This document shows, piece by piece, positions 1-8,728 of a DNA stretch of 64,000 bases. Positions within the stretch are counted from its first letter, which is position 1. Every line of letters starts with the position of its first letter. The DNA is from Marinovum algicola. GTDB lineage: Bacteria; Pseudomonadota; Alphaproteobacteria; Rhodobacterales; Rhodobacteraceae. A model generated the notes under the pieces. The model saw only the letters and a list, made by a program, of their open reading frames with translations, was not told where the DNA came from and made no database searches. The stretch is taken from contig NZ_FNYY01000010.1 of NCBI RefSeq assembly GCF_900109145.1, positions 124,001 to 188,000 on the forward strand, read 5' to 3'. The position numbers and the translations under genes are program-made.

Positions 1-893
1 TCTTCGGTCATGTCGCCCTGGCGGATCTTGTGGCTGGAGATCTCGGAGGCTTCGGCGAGAATACGGCCGGCCAGCTGCTCGGCGCTCATCTCGAGCGAGA
101 AGAAGCCCACCACGCCGCCGTCGATCGCGCCTTCGCTGCCATCGGGACGCAGGCCGCGCTTGTAGGCCTTGGCCACATTGAAGGCGATGTTGGTGGCCAG
201 CGAGGTCTTGCCCATCGAGGGCCGCCCGGCCAGGATCAGAAGATCCGAAGGGTGCAACCCGCCCAGCTTCTTGTCCATGTCGATCAGCCCGGTCGAGAGG
301 CCCGCCAGCCCGCCTTCGCGCTGATAGGCGGCATTGGCCACATTGACCGCATCGGTCACCGCCTTGAGAAAGGATTGAAAGCCGCCCTCGGTCTGGCCCT
401 GTTCGGCCAGCTTGTAGAGCTTCTGCTCGGCCTCGACGATCTGTTCGCGCGGCTCTGACGCCACATCGACCCGCGCTGCCTTGGCCGAGATGTCGCGGCC
501 CAGCCCGATCAGGTCGCGGCGCACCGCGAGGTCATAGATCATCTGCGCATAGTCGCGCACCGCAAAGGCGCTGACCGCCGCGCCCGCCAGCCGCACCAGA
601 TAGGCGGCGCCGCCCAGCTCCTGAAGGCCTTCGTCATCTTCCATGAAGGCCTTGAGCGTGACCGGCGAGGCCAGGTTGTTCTTGGCGATGCGGGCGGCGG
701 CGATGTCGAATATCCGCGCATGCACCGGTTCGTAGAAATGCCGCGCGCCGATGATCGAGGCGATGCGGTCGTAGACGTCGTTGTTGGTGAGAATTGCCCC
801 CAGAAGCTGCTGCTCGGCCTCGATCGAATGCGGCATTGTCTCTTCGGATTGAATCTCCACGCCTGTGGGATTGATCGTTGTGATCTCGTTCAT
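1..893 (-). CDS. dnaB: Replicative DNA helicase DnaB (partial, cut by window edge)
   Basis: This is the N-terminal 297 or so codons of the hexameric helicase that unwinds DNA at the replication fork. Reading the minus strand from ATG at 893 gives a start (MNEITTINPTG), the conserved N-terminal helical domain (IEAEQQLLGAIL near residue 24), a linker, and the start of the RecA-like domain with a Walker A, GRPSMGKTS, near residue 222, followed by FFSLEMSAEQL. The frame is open to base 1, so the C-terminal half lies outside the window. Its upstream region (894-1117) carries a strong palindrome and DnaA-box-like words. Family identity is certain. Confidence 0.95.
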   Translation of the reverse strand, partial: MNEITTINPTGVEIQSEETMPHSIEAEQQLLGAILTNNDVYDRIASIIGARHFYEPVHARIFDIAAARIAKNNLASPVTLKAFMEDDEGLQELGGAAYLVRLAGAAVSAFAVRDYAQMIYDLAVRRDLIGLGRDISAKAARVDVASEPREQIVEAEQKLYKLAEQGQTEGGFQSFLKAVTDAVNVANAAYQREGGLAGLSTGLIDMDKKLGGLHPSDLLILAGRPSMGKTSLATNIAFNVAKAYKRGLRPDGSEGAIDGGVVGFFSLEMSAEQLAGRILAEASEISSHKIRQGDMTE

Positions 894-956
894 TGTGCCC
901 GCTCTCGTCTTTGCCCCATGGTGCCCAGTTCTAGCCAAACCGGGGCCACCAATCCA

Positions 957-977
957 TCTGGATAACGCTGTGGATAC
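957..977 (+). promoter_or_regulatory. Two DnaA-box-like 9-mers upstream of dnaB
   Basis: TCTGGATAA (957-965) and TGTGGATAC (969-977) each differ by one base from TGTGGATAA, lie on the same strand and are 12 bases apart. They could bind DnaA and tie dnaB expression to replication status. Single-mismatch boxes are common by chance, so this is only suggestive. Confidence 0.25.
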
Positions 978-994
978 CCCGCAGGGATAACTTT

Positions 995-1011
995 TGTGAC
1001 CTTAGGTCACA
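995..1011. promoter_or_regulatory. Perfect inverted repeat, candidate operator of dnaB
   Basis: TGTGACC-TTA-GGTCACA is a perfect 7-bp inverted repeat around a 3-base centre, about 100 bases upstream of the dnaB start. It resembles a CRP/FNR-type half-site pair (TGTGA/TCACA), but the spacer is 7 rather than 6 bases, so the regulator is unclear. Confidence 0.4.
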
Positions 1012-1117
1012 TCGCTTTTGCCTCGGCTCATATGGTAGCCGATTACAGGCGTTCTGCCAAATGTTGAATGTACCGGTGAGTCGCGGCCGGGTTTTCCCCA
1101 GCCGTCCACAGGTGGAT

Positions 1118-1795
1118 TTATTTCTTGTTGGCTTCCTGCCACTTACGTGGATCGTTCAGGAAGGTCTCGACCTCCGTCAGCGTTTCGGCGGCGAATTTGC
1201 CCTGGCGCCTGGCCTCGGCCAGCACGTCCCACCAGGTGCAGAGATGGTGCAGCGCGACACCGTGATCGCCCAGCGTCTTCTCGGTCTCGGGGAAGATGTC
1301 GTAATAGAAGATCACCGCCGTATGGCCGCAGCTGGCGCCGGTCTCGCGGATCGCATCGACAAACGACAGCTTGGAGCCGCCGTCGGTTGTCAGGTCCTCG
1401 ACCAGCAGCACCCGCTCGCCTTCGGACATCGCACCTTCGATCCGGGCGTTGCGGCCGTAGCCCTTGGGCTTCTTGCGCACATAGGTCATCGGCAGCGCCA
1501 TGCGCTCGGCCACCAGCGCGGCAAAGGGGATGCCGGCCGTCTCGCCGCCGGCGATATTGTCGAAGGCCTCGAAACCGGCCTCGCGCATCACCGTGACGGC
1601 GAGGAAGTCCATCAGCGTCGACCGGATGCGCGGAAAGGAGATCAGCTTGCGGCAGTCGATGTAGCTCGGCGAGGGCAGGCCGGAAGCCAGGGTATAGGGC
1701 GCGTCGGTGTTGAAATTCACCGCGCCGATTTCCAGCAGCATGCGGGCGGTCAGGCGGGCGATTTCTTCCTTGGCGGGATAGGTCGAGGGGATCAT
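1118..1795 (-). CDS. pyrE: Orotate phosphoribosyltransferase
   Basis: Joins orotate to PRPP to make orotidine 5'-phosphate, the fifth step of de novo pyrimidine synthesis, in the cytoplasm. The 225-residue product has the PRPP-binding motif [14 protein letters not shown] at about 129-142, a [10 protein letters not shown] segment at about 105-114 and a [10 protein letters not shown] loop near 83. Length fits the longer alphaproteobacterial form of the enzyme. It lies 57 bases downstream of pyrC on the same strand, so the two pyrimidine genes are probably co-transcribed. Confidence 0.95.
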   Translation of the reverse strand: MIPSTYPAKEEIARLTARMLLEIGAVNFNTDAPYTLASGLPSPSYIDCRKLISFPRIRSTLMDFLAVTVMREAGFEAFDNIAGGETAGIPFAALVAERMALPMTYVRKKPKGYGRNARIEGAMSEGERVLLVEDLTTDGGSKLSFVDAIRETGASCGHTAVIFYYDIFPETEKTLGDHGVALHHLCTWWDVLAEARRQGKFAAETLTEVETFLNDPRKWQEANKK

Positions 1796-1852
1796 GGCGA
1801 GGGTCCGTTGCTGTGGCAGGCGGTGGATTGCGTATTTGGAAAGAGAAGAAGA

Positions 1853-2890
1853 TCAGGCGACATGCCAATGCACCGGAACGCCCGGGTCGAAGACGGTGAC
1901 GGGGCCGTCCTCGGTCTCGATCTTGTCGGGGAAGGTCACGGCGTCGCCCCTGGTGAGGGTGATCGTGGCGTCGTTGACCGGCAGGCCGTAGAAGCCGGGG
2001 CCGTTGAGCGAGGCAAAGCCTTCGAGCTTGTCGAGCGCGCTTTCCTCTTCGAAGACATGAGCGAGCAGGGCCATGGTGTTGGTGGCGGTGAAACAGCCGG
2101 CGCAGCCGCAGGCGCTTTCCTTGTTCGGGTCGGTATGCGGCGCGCTGTCGGTGCCGAGGAAGAAGCGCGCGTCTCCGCTTGTGGCGGCGGCGCGCAGAGC
2201 GAGGCGGTGTTCCTCGCGCTTGGCCACCGGCAGGCAGTAGTAATGCGGCTTGATGCCACCGACCAGGATGTGGTTGCGGTTGATGATCAGGTGATGGGTG
2301 GTGATCGTGGCCCCGAGGTCGCGGTCGTTCGCCTTGACGTAATCGACGCCGTTTTTTGTGGTGATATGCTCCATCACCACCCGCAGGCCGGGGGTGGCGC
2401 GGCGGATCGGGTCGAGCACCCGGTCGATGAACACCGCCTCGCGGTCGAAGATGTCGATATCGGCATCGACCACCTCGCCATGGACGCAGAGAGGGCAGCC
2501 GATCTCGGCCATCCGTTCGAGCACCGGACGCACCCTGTCGAAATCCTGAACGCCGCTGGCGGAATTCGTCGTCGCACCGGCCGGGTAGAGCTTGACCGCG
2601 GTGATCAGCCCGCTGGCATGGGCGGCGGCCAGGTCGTCCGGGTCGGTGTCCTCGGTCAGATAGAGCGTCATCAGCGGGGTGAAATCCGCGCCCTCGGGCA
2701 GCGCCGCCAGGATGCGGTCGCGATAGGCCGCGGCATCGGCGCCGGTGACCACCGGGGGCACCAGATTGGGCATGATGATGGCGCGGGCGAAATGGCGTGT
2801 GGTTTCGGGCAGGACGGCGCGCAGCATGGCGCCGTCGCGCAGATGCAGGTGCCAGTCGTCGGGGCGGCGGAGGGTCAGGCTCTGGGTCAT
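1853..2890 (-). CDS. pyrC: Dihydroorotase, PyrC type
   Basis: Cyclises carbamoyl-aspartate to dihydroorotate, the third pyrimidine step, as a zinc amidohydrolase. The 345-residue protein begins with [10 protein letters not shown], giving the HxH metal pair at residues 14 and 16. It continues with [12 protein letters not shown] (the lysine expected to be carboxylated), HGEV, HITT, PHYYCLP and LGTDSAPHT (catalytic Asp near 249). Length and motifs match the class II bacterial enzyme. It is followed by pyrE, so two pathway steps sit together. Confidence 0.96.
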   Translation of the reverse strand: MTQSLTLRRPDDWHLHLRDGAMLRAVLPETTRHFARAIIMPNLVPPVVTGADAAAYRDRILAALPEGADFTPLMTLYLTEDTDPDDLAAAHASGLITAVKLYPAGATTNSASGVQDFDRVRPVLERMAEIGCPLCVHGEVVDADIDIFDREAVFIDRVLDPIRRATPGLRVVMEHITTKNGVDYVKANDRDLGATITTHHLIINRNHILVGGIKPHYYCLPVAKREEHRLALRAAATSGDARFFLGTDSAPHTDPNKESACGCAGCFTATNTMALLAHVFEEESALDKLEGFASLNGPGFYGLPVNDATITLTRGDAVTFPDKIETEDGPVTVFDPGVPVHWHVA

Positions 2891-2933
2891 GCGCCAGCAG
2901 TTACACCAGCCGCGTGAGGGGTGCCAGAGGGCT

Positions 2934-3869
2934 TTAGCCGGCCTTTTTCTTGTCGGCCACGATCTCGTCGAGCCGGCGCTGGAACTTGGGCGCGCTCTGA
3001 CGCGAGACCACGAAGCGGCAGAGCCGTTCGGCCAGCGCGGTGCGCCGGTCGCGATCCAGCGCGCCGAGCAGGTTGCGCAGATAGGGCGGATGGCTGCGCC
3101 GCGCTCGCATCAGCCGGTAGAAGCTTTGCGGGTCGAGCTTGCCGGTGCCGGCCTTGGCGAGAATGCGGAACAGGACCGACATCTCGAGCAGGTCGCTCTG
3201 GATCGTGTCGCCGAGGCCCGGCACCGGCAGCAGCGTGGTCTGCGGCCCGTGAAAGAGCGCGGCATGCATCGCGTCGAGCGGCTCGCGCGGGTCATAGATC
3301 ACATACAGCTGATCGGCGCCCTGCGACATGTCGGGGGCATAGCCGTACCGCGAGGTGAAATCCATCGCGCGCAGATCGGTGAACCGGTCGTCCCAGCCGG
3401 CAAGCCGCGGATTGAGCGTCGCCTGCGGCTGGATCGCCACCACCGTCGCGCCCGGTGCCGCCACTGAAAAGGCCGTTGCCGCATAACCGCAGGGCCCGGC
3501 GCCATAGAAGATCACCCGGTCGAATTCGTCGAAGAAGCCATCGTCGGTCAGCTCGTCGAAGAATTCATAGACCTCGCCGGTGCGGAACCATGTCTCGCCG
3601 TCGCAGACCACGCCGAGATGCGACCAGCCCATCGCGCGCACCAGATCGAAGCCCAGCGGCTGGCCGGTCTCCGACAGGGCCTGGATGCCCTGAAAGCTTT
3701 CGAAGGTCACCAGCAGCGTATCGCCTTCCTCGATGAAGGCGGCGGCGTGTTTCGGGCCGAGCGGGGCATAGAATCCCTCTTCCTCGGCGATGTCCTTGAG
3801 CGCGCCGAACCACTTTGCCTTGGGCAAGGAAGTCATCGGCGCGTCAAATGTGTTCAGCGTGTCCTGCAT
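2934..3869 (-). CDS. Conserved hypothetical protein with Rossmann-like segment
   Basis: Unrecognised function. I chose ATG at 3869, which is preceded by GAGGA at good distance; a GTG at 3890 would add seven residues. The 311-residue product is soluble. A central stretch ([16 protein letters not shown], about residues 120-135, then [12 protein letters not shown]) looks like a nucleotide- or cofactor-binding strand-loop-helix. The C-terminus is basic and ends in lysines. Homologues may carry names such as phosphoadenosine phosphosulfate reductase in some annotations, but none of the CysH motifs are present. It sits 43 bases upstream of pyrC on the same strand, with no clear functional link. Confidence 0.7.
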   Translation of the reverse strand: MQDTLNTFDAPMTSLPKAKWFGALKDIAEEEGFYAPLGPKHAAAFIEEGDTLLVTFESFQGIQALSETGQPLGFDLVRAMGWSHLGVVCDGETWFRTGEVYEFFDELTDDGFFDEFDRVIFYGAGPCGYAATAFSVAAPGATVVAIQPQATLNPRLAGWDDRFTDLRAMDFTSRYGYAPDMSQGADQLYVIYDPREPLDAMHAALFHGPQTTLLPVPGLGDTIQSDLLEMSVLFRILAKAGTGKLDPQSFYRLMRARRSHPPYLRNLLGALDRDRRTALAERLCRFVVSRQSAPKFQRRLDEIVADKKKAG

Positions 3870-3990
3870 CGTCAATTCCTCGGAGCGCACGCGGCTTTTG
3901 CGCGATTACCTCAGGGTTAAACGACAATTTAGGCGAAAGTTGGAAGAATTCCCCGAGGAACAAGGCGAATTCCTGACGAATTCTGCCTAT

Positions 3991-5031
3991 TCAGGGGCTT
4001 AGTCGCTGGCTTCGCCGGGCATGGGCAATCAGCTTGCGAGCGGCGTCGCGCGGGAGGGGATGCGACGGCGGGGTCATCATCAGGCGGCCGAAGAGCGCGC
4101 GGTAGTCCTCGGTCTGCATCAGCTCGGCAAATCGTGCATGACGCCAGGCCACCGCCGCGGCATGCAGGCGGGCCAGCTCGGGGTCGGCGGCCAGCCGGGC
4201 GCGCTCCGCGGCCACCTCGGCGCCAAGCCGCAGGATGCTGCGATCTTCCTCGGTGTTGAAATTGCGGTCGGTCCAATAGTCCATGCCGAGCCGGTCGTCG
4301 GAATGCACCGCCCGGCCGCGGGCGGATTTCAGGACGAAGCTTTCCATCGCCCCCAGCGCGTAGTGATTGAGCTGGGCGAGGCGGCAATGGCGTTGCCCCA
4401 GCGGCGAGAACACCCGCCGGTCATGCGCCTGCAAATCGAGCGTGCGGCCCGCGCCATCGCGCCACTGCACCGCGCGGCCGTCGCGCAGCCCGCGCGGGCG
4501 GTGCACCCCCAACTGCCGGAAGCTTCCGTCGTTGCGATAGAGCGTCTTGAACATCTGCGCCCGCCACGGCCAATGCATCACCTCGGGGGCCGCGCGGGTA
4601 AAGACCTCGGGCACCGGGGCGTCGCGCCAGGCGATTTCGCCGGCATTGCCGAACAGCCGCCAGGTCAGGGTGATGGCGCTGGCTCCGGGCAGGGCGGCGA
4701 TCAGATCGGGCAGCTGGTGGCCGCCGGTGTGAATGTTGACAAATTCGTCGATGTCGAGCGCCATCAGCCAGTCGGCCTGGCGCACCGGCTTGACCTTGCC
4801 CGCCAGCTTCAGCCCGGTGAACTGGATACCGGCCTGATGATAGGGCCCGTCGTTGCGGATGTGGGTGACGCCCCCCAGCGCCGCCAGCCGGTCGGCGATC
4901 AGATCGGTGCCGTCGGCGCAATCATTGGTGCAGATCACCACATGGGAAAAGCCCACCGTCCGGTGATGCGCCAGCCAGTCGAGCACAAAGGCGCCTTCGT
5001 CGCGCAGGCACAGGACGGCGGTGGCCTGCAT
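3991..5031 (-). CDS. Glycosyltransferase family 2-like protein (DIDEF type)
   Basis: Probably transfers a sugar onto a surface glycan. The 346-residue protein starts with VLCLRDEGAFVLDWLAHHR and has NDCADGTD near residue 36 and the acidic metal/nucleotide-sugar motif DIDEF near 92. These mark the Glyco_tranf_2_4-like family, common in Rhodobacteraceae surface loci. The C-terminus holds LNHYALGAMESFVLK, a signature shared with the two related proteins encoded upstream at 5760-8087 and 8725-9765. It is the last gene of the operon, 28 bases after the FkbM methyltransferase, with GGAG before its ATG. The acceptor is unknown. Confidence 0.85.
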   Translation of the reverse strand: MQATAVLCLRDEGAFVLDWLAHHRTVGFSHVVICTNDCADGTDLIADRLAALGGVTHIRNDGPYHQAGIQFTGLKLAGKVKPVRQADWLMALDIDEFVNIHTGGHQLPDLIAALPGASAITLTWRLFGNAGEIAWRDAPVPEVFTRAAPEVMHWPWRAQMFKTLYRNDGSFRQLGVHRPRGLRDGRAVQWRDGAGRTLDLQAHDRRVFSPLGQRHCRLAQLNHYALGAMESFVLKSARGRAVHSDDRLGMDYWTDRNFNTEEDRSILRLGAEVAAERARLAADPELARLHAAAVAWRHARFAELMQTEDYRALFGRLMMTPPSHPLPRDAARKLIAHARRSQRLSP

Positions 5032-5059
5032 CAGCGGGCTCCGGCGGGGGACATGCGGC

Positions 5060-5758
5060 TCACCATCCCCGGCGGAAGGTCACGACCTTGCCATGTGAGG
5101 CGCGCGGGAAATAGCTCAGCCCCGCGCCGTGCATGGCGTCAAACACCGCCTGAACACCGGACTGGCCGATCCATTGCGGATGCAGCTCGATCACCGCCGC
5201 ACGCAGCGACGACCAGTCGCCGGCCGGCAAAAGCTCGGCCTCGCCGCCCTCGATGTCGCAGATCAGCACCTCTGGCCGCACCTCCTCGAGCACCGGGCCG
5301 ATGGCCTGGCGCGCGACCTCGACGGTACCGGTGATGGCGCCAGGATCGACGGTGCCATCGAGCGACGAGCTGAGGATATTCTTGCGCAGGTAAAACGGCA
5401 GAGGGGCGCCACCCTCGGGGGTGAGCAGCGCATTGCGCAGCTCGATCCGCTCGGCACCATTGGCGGCGTGCATCCGGCGGATATGCGGGATCAGTGCCGG
5501 GTTGGCCTCGTAGCACACCAGCCGCCGGGCCTGTCGCTGGGTGGCGATCAGCGTCGAGACATAGCCGATGCCGCCGCCCAGTTCGAGCACCCGGTCGCCT
5601 TTCTGCACAACCCGCATCACGGCCTCGCATTCCTTGCGCTCAAAGGTCTCGGCCCGAAGCGCGGCACGGATCCGGCCTGTGGTGATGCCAGGATGGCGCG
5701 GCACCCGCATCCCGCGCGAGCGGATAAAGCCCCGGGCGGGCGGCGTCTCGACGTTCAT
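5060..5758 (-). CDS. FkbM family SAM-dependent methyltransferase
   Basis: Likely O-methylates a sugar of the glycan built by its neighbours. From ATG at 5758 the protein has 232 residues; an earlier ATG at 5788 lies inside the preceding gene. The SAM-binding glycine motif VLELGGGIGY is at about 57-66, an acidic E after VCYEANP is near 88, and ICDIEGGEAELL near 150 is the FkbM hallmark (DIEG). The start is one base after the stop of the upstream fused glycosyltransferase, with GGAG just before it, so translation is probably coupled. Family assignment is firm; the substrate is inferred from context. Confidence 0.88.
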   Translation of the reverse strand: MNVETPPARGFIRSRGMRVPRHPGITTGRIRAALRAETFERKECEAVMRVVQKGDRVLELGGGIGYVSTLIATQRQARRLVCYEANPALIPHIRRMHAANGAERIELRNALLTPEGGAPLPFYLRKNILSSSLDGTVDPGAITGTVEVARQAIGPVLEEVRPEVLICDIEGGEAELLPAGDWSSLRAAVIELHPQWIGQSGVQAVFDAMHGAGLSYFPRASHGKVVTFRRGW

Positions 5759-5759
5759 C

Positions 5760-8087
5760 TCAGGTCTCCATGTCGAGCGCCAGCGCATAGGCCGCGCGTT
5801 CGGTTTCGGTCAGGCGCAGGGCCATGGCCTGGTCGTATAGCTCGGCGAATTCCGGCACCTGCCGCAGCTCGGCGGCCTTGGCCCGGTGCCAGGCCAGCCC
5901 CCTGGCGTGCCACTCGGACAGCACCGGATCGGCCAGCAGCCGGTCGTATTCCGCCCGCACCCGCGGCAGGTTGCGCTTGATGGTGATGTCGCGGTGATCG
6001 TTCCAGTCCATGCGAATCCAGTAGTTCAGACCGATGGTCCGGTCGACATGCAGCGCCCGGCCGCGCTGGCGCTTGATCAGGAAGCTCTCGGCCGAACGCA
6101 GGGCGTAGTGGTTGAGCTGCAAGAGGTCATAGCCGATCGAGCGCTTGGAATTGCGCCAGCCGTTCTTCTTGACCTCGTCGCCCATCGGCAGGCCCGAGCC
6201 GTTGACCCAATGCACCCGCTCGGCCATGTCCGGCACAAGCTTGTTGGGCCGGTGGCAGGAGAGTTTCTCGTAGGCGCCGATATTGCGCACCATGGTCTTG
6301 AACCCCCAAGCGGTGTGCGGCTTGGGGCAGAACTTCGGCGCGCAGCTGTCGAATTGGTCGATGACAAAGTTGTCGTCGAGACTGGTGACACCGTTGTGGC
6401 CGAACAGCCGCCAGGTCATGGCGACATTGGTGGCCTCGGGCACCCGGTCGAGGAAATCCTGAAGCGTGCCATTGCCGCAGCGAATGTTCATGAATTCATC
6501 GACGTCGATATGAATGATCCACTCGGCCTGGCGGATCACCGGCTCTTTCAGCGACTGGTTGAGCGCATATTGCTGCGGCGACTTGCCCGACCAATTCTCG
6601 TTGTCGCGGTGCTCGATCACGCCAAGGGTTTGCAGGCGATCGAGGATCTCGTCGGTGCCGTCGGCGCAGCCGTTGGTGTAGATCAGGAAACTGTCGATGC
6701 CGATGACGCGGTGATAGGCGATCCATTCCAGGATGTAGGGCGCTTCGTTCTTCATGCAGCCGACAATGACATTGCCGCTCGAGCCCGGCGGCAGGCGGCG
6801 CGCCGGAGCCAGGGCAAAGGCCTGGGCCAGCTCTTCCTCGTTGACCCGCCCGAGCCGGTTGTGCGGCGCGAATGGCCCGCCCCGCAGTTGCGCGAATTTC
6901 TCTTTCGCCAGCTGCGGCATCAGCGCGGCAGCCTGGCGCGACAGCCCCGCGACATCGGCCCCGTTCGCGGCGCGGTCGGCGGCGCGCGCCTCGCGGGTGG
7001 ATTTTTCGATCCGGGGGAGGGCCGCCAGCAGGTGTTGCGAGGCGCGGTAGCCCTCCGTCGTCTCGGCCTCCTGCCAGCGCGCGAGCGGTCGGTCGGCGGC
7101 AAAGGCGGCGGCCAGGGCCGGCGTCTCCTGCGCAAGCGCCGCCAGGTCGCCGGCAAACCGCGCGGCAATCGACGCCAGCGTTCCGGCCTGCATCGCCGAG
7201 CCGGGCCACCGCAGATCGCCCAGCATCCGTTTCCAGATCTGCCGCGATACCCGGTGATCGCCCTGTGCCAGAAGCCGGGTGAGGACATCGTTGAACTGCC
7301 GCGCGCGCGCCATCCATTCCGCCGACGGCATGGCGGGCGCGGTGATCGCCTCATGCTTGCCGATCTGCGCGTCGAGGCCAAGGCAGGTGCGCAGCTCTTC
7401 GGTCACATCCTCGCGGCAGAGTGCCGCCACCTCCAGCGGCCGAAACCGCACCGATCCGGCGCCAAAGACTGCCTCCCAATGGCGCCGCAGGGCGGGGTAG
7501 TCGAGCCAGGCCGGCGCCATCTGCACCTCGGGGAATATCCCCTGGTCGGGGCGCGCCCGGGGCCGGTCGGCCAGCGCCGCCGCCCACCAGTCGGGGCAAT
7601 CGGCCAGCCGCAGTTCGAGCTCGAGCGGCCGCATCCGCCCATCCAGAACCTGCACGATATACTGCCGCAACAGCATCCGCGCCGGGCAGTCCAGATGGGC
7701 AATCACCTCGACCCGATCGGAAATCGGCGCCAGCACGGCCTTCAGCCGCTCCAGCTCGGAGCCGGTCAGCAGGCTGCTGCCGAACTGATGCGCCGAGAGG
7801 ATCAGATGCCCGGCGCCGCTGGCCTCGACCTCGCGTGCCAGCGCCTCGGTCACATCGGCACGCAGCTGCGCCTGCCGCTCGGGCGCGGCAAAGCCCCGGT
7901 TGTGGCGCAGGGTGTCCACCGCGCCGGGATCGCTCACCGCCATGAACAGCCGCGTGTGGTTGCGCGCGCCCGGCGTGCGGGCAAACAGCACGCCATTGCG
8001 CAAGAGCTGCCGCCGCTTGGCGTCCAGCACCTGCTGAAGCCGTGTCGTGGCCCAGAGGTCGGGCCCGATATGCAGGCTGATTTTCAT
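5760..8087 (-). CDS. Fusion: degenerate sulfotransferase-like N-terminus + DIDEF-type glycosyltransferase
   Basis: A 775-residue two-part enzyme. The C-terminal part (about 435-740) is a glycosyltransferase of the same family as its neighbours: NVIVGCMKNEAPYILEW, NGCADGTDEI, HIDVDEFMNIR and LNHYALRSAESFLIK. The N-terminus (LHIGPDLWATTRLQ at 3-16, then LRNGVLFARTPG) follows the pattern of Rhodobacteraceae sulfotransferase-like proteins (LHIG.HKTGTT..LQ), but the PAPS-binding lysine and glycine are replaced, so it is probably not an active sulfotransferase. A helical linker lies between. Start and stop overlap or abut both neighbours (ATGA with 8084-8728), showing tight coupling. No signal peptide or membrane segment is visible. 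Confidence 0.85.
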   Translation of the reverse strand: MKISLHIGPDLWATTRLQQVLDAKRRQLLRNGVLFARTPGARNHTRLFMAVSDPGAVDTLRHNRGFAAPERQAQLRADVTEALAREVEASGAGHLILSAHQFGSSLLTGSELERLKAVLAPISDRVEVIAHLDCPARMLLRQYIVQVLDGRMRPLELELRLADCPDWWAAALADRPRARPDQGIFPEVQMAPAWLDYPALRRHWEAVFGAGSVRFRPLEVAALCREDVTEELRTCLGLDAQIGKHEAITAPAMPSAEWMARARQFNDVLTRLLAQGDHRVSRQIWKRMLGDLRWPGSAMQAGTLASIAARFAGDLAALAQETPALAAAFAADRPLARWQEAETTEGYRASQHLLAALPRIEKSTREARAADRAANGADVAGLSRQAAALMPQLAKEKFAQLRGGPFAPHNRLGRVNEEELAQAFALAPARRLPPGSSGNVIVGCMKNEAPYILEWIAYHRVIGIDSFLIYTNGCADGTDEILDRLQTLGVIEHRDNENWSGKSPQQYALNQSLKEPVIRQAEWIIHIDVDEFMNIRCGNGTLQDFLDRVPEATNVAMTWRLFGHNGVTSLDDNFVIDQFDSCAPKFCPKPHTAWGFKTMVRNIGAYEKLSCHRPNKLVPDMAERVHWVNGSGLPMGDEVKKNGWRNSKRSIGYDLLQLNHYALRSAESFLIKRQRGRALHVDRTIGLNYWIRMDWNDHRDITIKRNLPRVRAEYDRLLADPVLSEWHARGLAWHRAKAAELRQVPEFAELYDQAMALRLTETERAAYALALDMET

Positions 8088-8728
8088 GCGCTGTCATCCT
8101 CTTGCGCGGCGCGCACCGGGTTCACGTTGGTTTTGCCCCACCATGGCAGGTCGCGGCCCAGGAACGCGCCGATCCGCGCCGGCGCCGCCCCATCGGCCAC
8201 GTCGATCCGCAGGAACTCGTCACAGCCGGCGAAATACCGGTCGAGCGCGGCGTAATGCCCGGCGATCCAGGTCTCGCGTTCGCGGGTCGTCACGCCATAG
8301 CCGGCGGGCAGGCCAGGAATATCCGCGGCCGGGAGCCGCTCTGTCCCGAGGTTCGACCAGCGCAGCATGGAATCCGCGATCTCCTCGGGCCGCCGCCAGG
8401 TCGCCAGAAACCGCGTGCCCGGGTGACAGGCGCGAATGGCGGCCAGCAACCCGAAATCGAACTGCGGCCAGATCGAGCGCGGCGGGCGCAGGGCGTTGAT
8501 CTCGGCAAAGCCGTCAAAGACGTCGAGCCCGTGCAGCGGATCGCCACGCAGGAAATAGCCGTCATACATCATCTCGCCGACGAACCGTCCGTGCAGCGCG
8601 GCGTCGTCGGTCTGCACCGGCTTGATCCGGTGATCGGCCACATGCAGACCGGCCTTGCGCAGCGCGCGGGCCAGCGTGGTGGTGCCCGATTTCGGCAGCC
8701 CGAGGTTGATGACCCGCAACCGGCTCAT
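8084..8728 (-). CDS. Sulfotransferase family protein
   Basis: Probably transfers sulfate from PAPS to a sugar. From ATG at 8728 (ATGA overlap with the upstream gene's stop) the protein has 214 residues. INLGLPKSGTTTLARAL at 7-23 is the classic 5'-phosphosulfate-binding loop with Lys13. TRFLATWRRPEEIADSML around residue 111 matches the 3'-phosphate-binding region (R.P...). A longer open frame from 8881 exists but would overlap the upstream gene by 157 bases. It overlaps the fused glycosyltransferase by ATGA. Sulfation of the glycan made by this operon is the obvious inference. Confidence 0.88.
   Translation of the reverse strand: MSRLRVINLGLPKSGTTTLARALRKAGLHVADHRIKPVQTDDAALHGRFVGEMMYDGYFLRGDPLHGLDVFDGFAEINALRPPRSIWPQFDFGLLAAIRACHPGTRFLATWRRPEEIADSMLRWSNLGTERLPAADIPGLPAGYGVTTRERETWIAGHYAALDRYFAGCDEFLRIDVADGAAPARIGAFLGRDLPWWGKTNVNPVRAAQEDDSA

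Noticed and set aside
995-1011. CRP/FNR site upstream of dnaB
   Set aside because: Half-sites match, but the spacer is one base too long for the classic site, so I list it only as an unassigned operator.
1061-2917. Long open frame (about 618 codons) on plus opposite pyrE/pyrC
   Set aside because: It mirrors the third-codon GC bias of the genes on minus; its translation is rich in Gly/Arg/His with no motif, while pyrE and pyrC are unmistakable.
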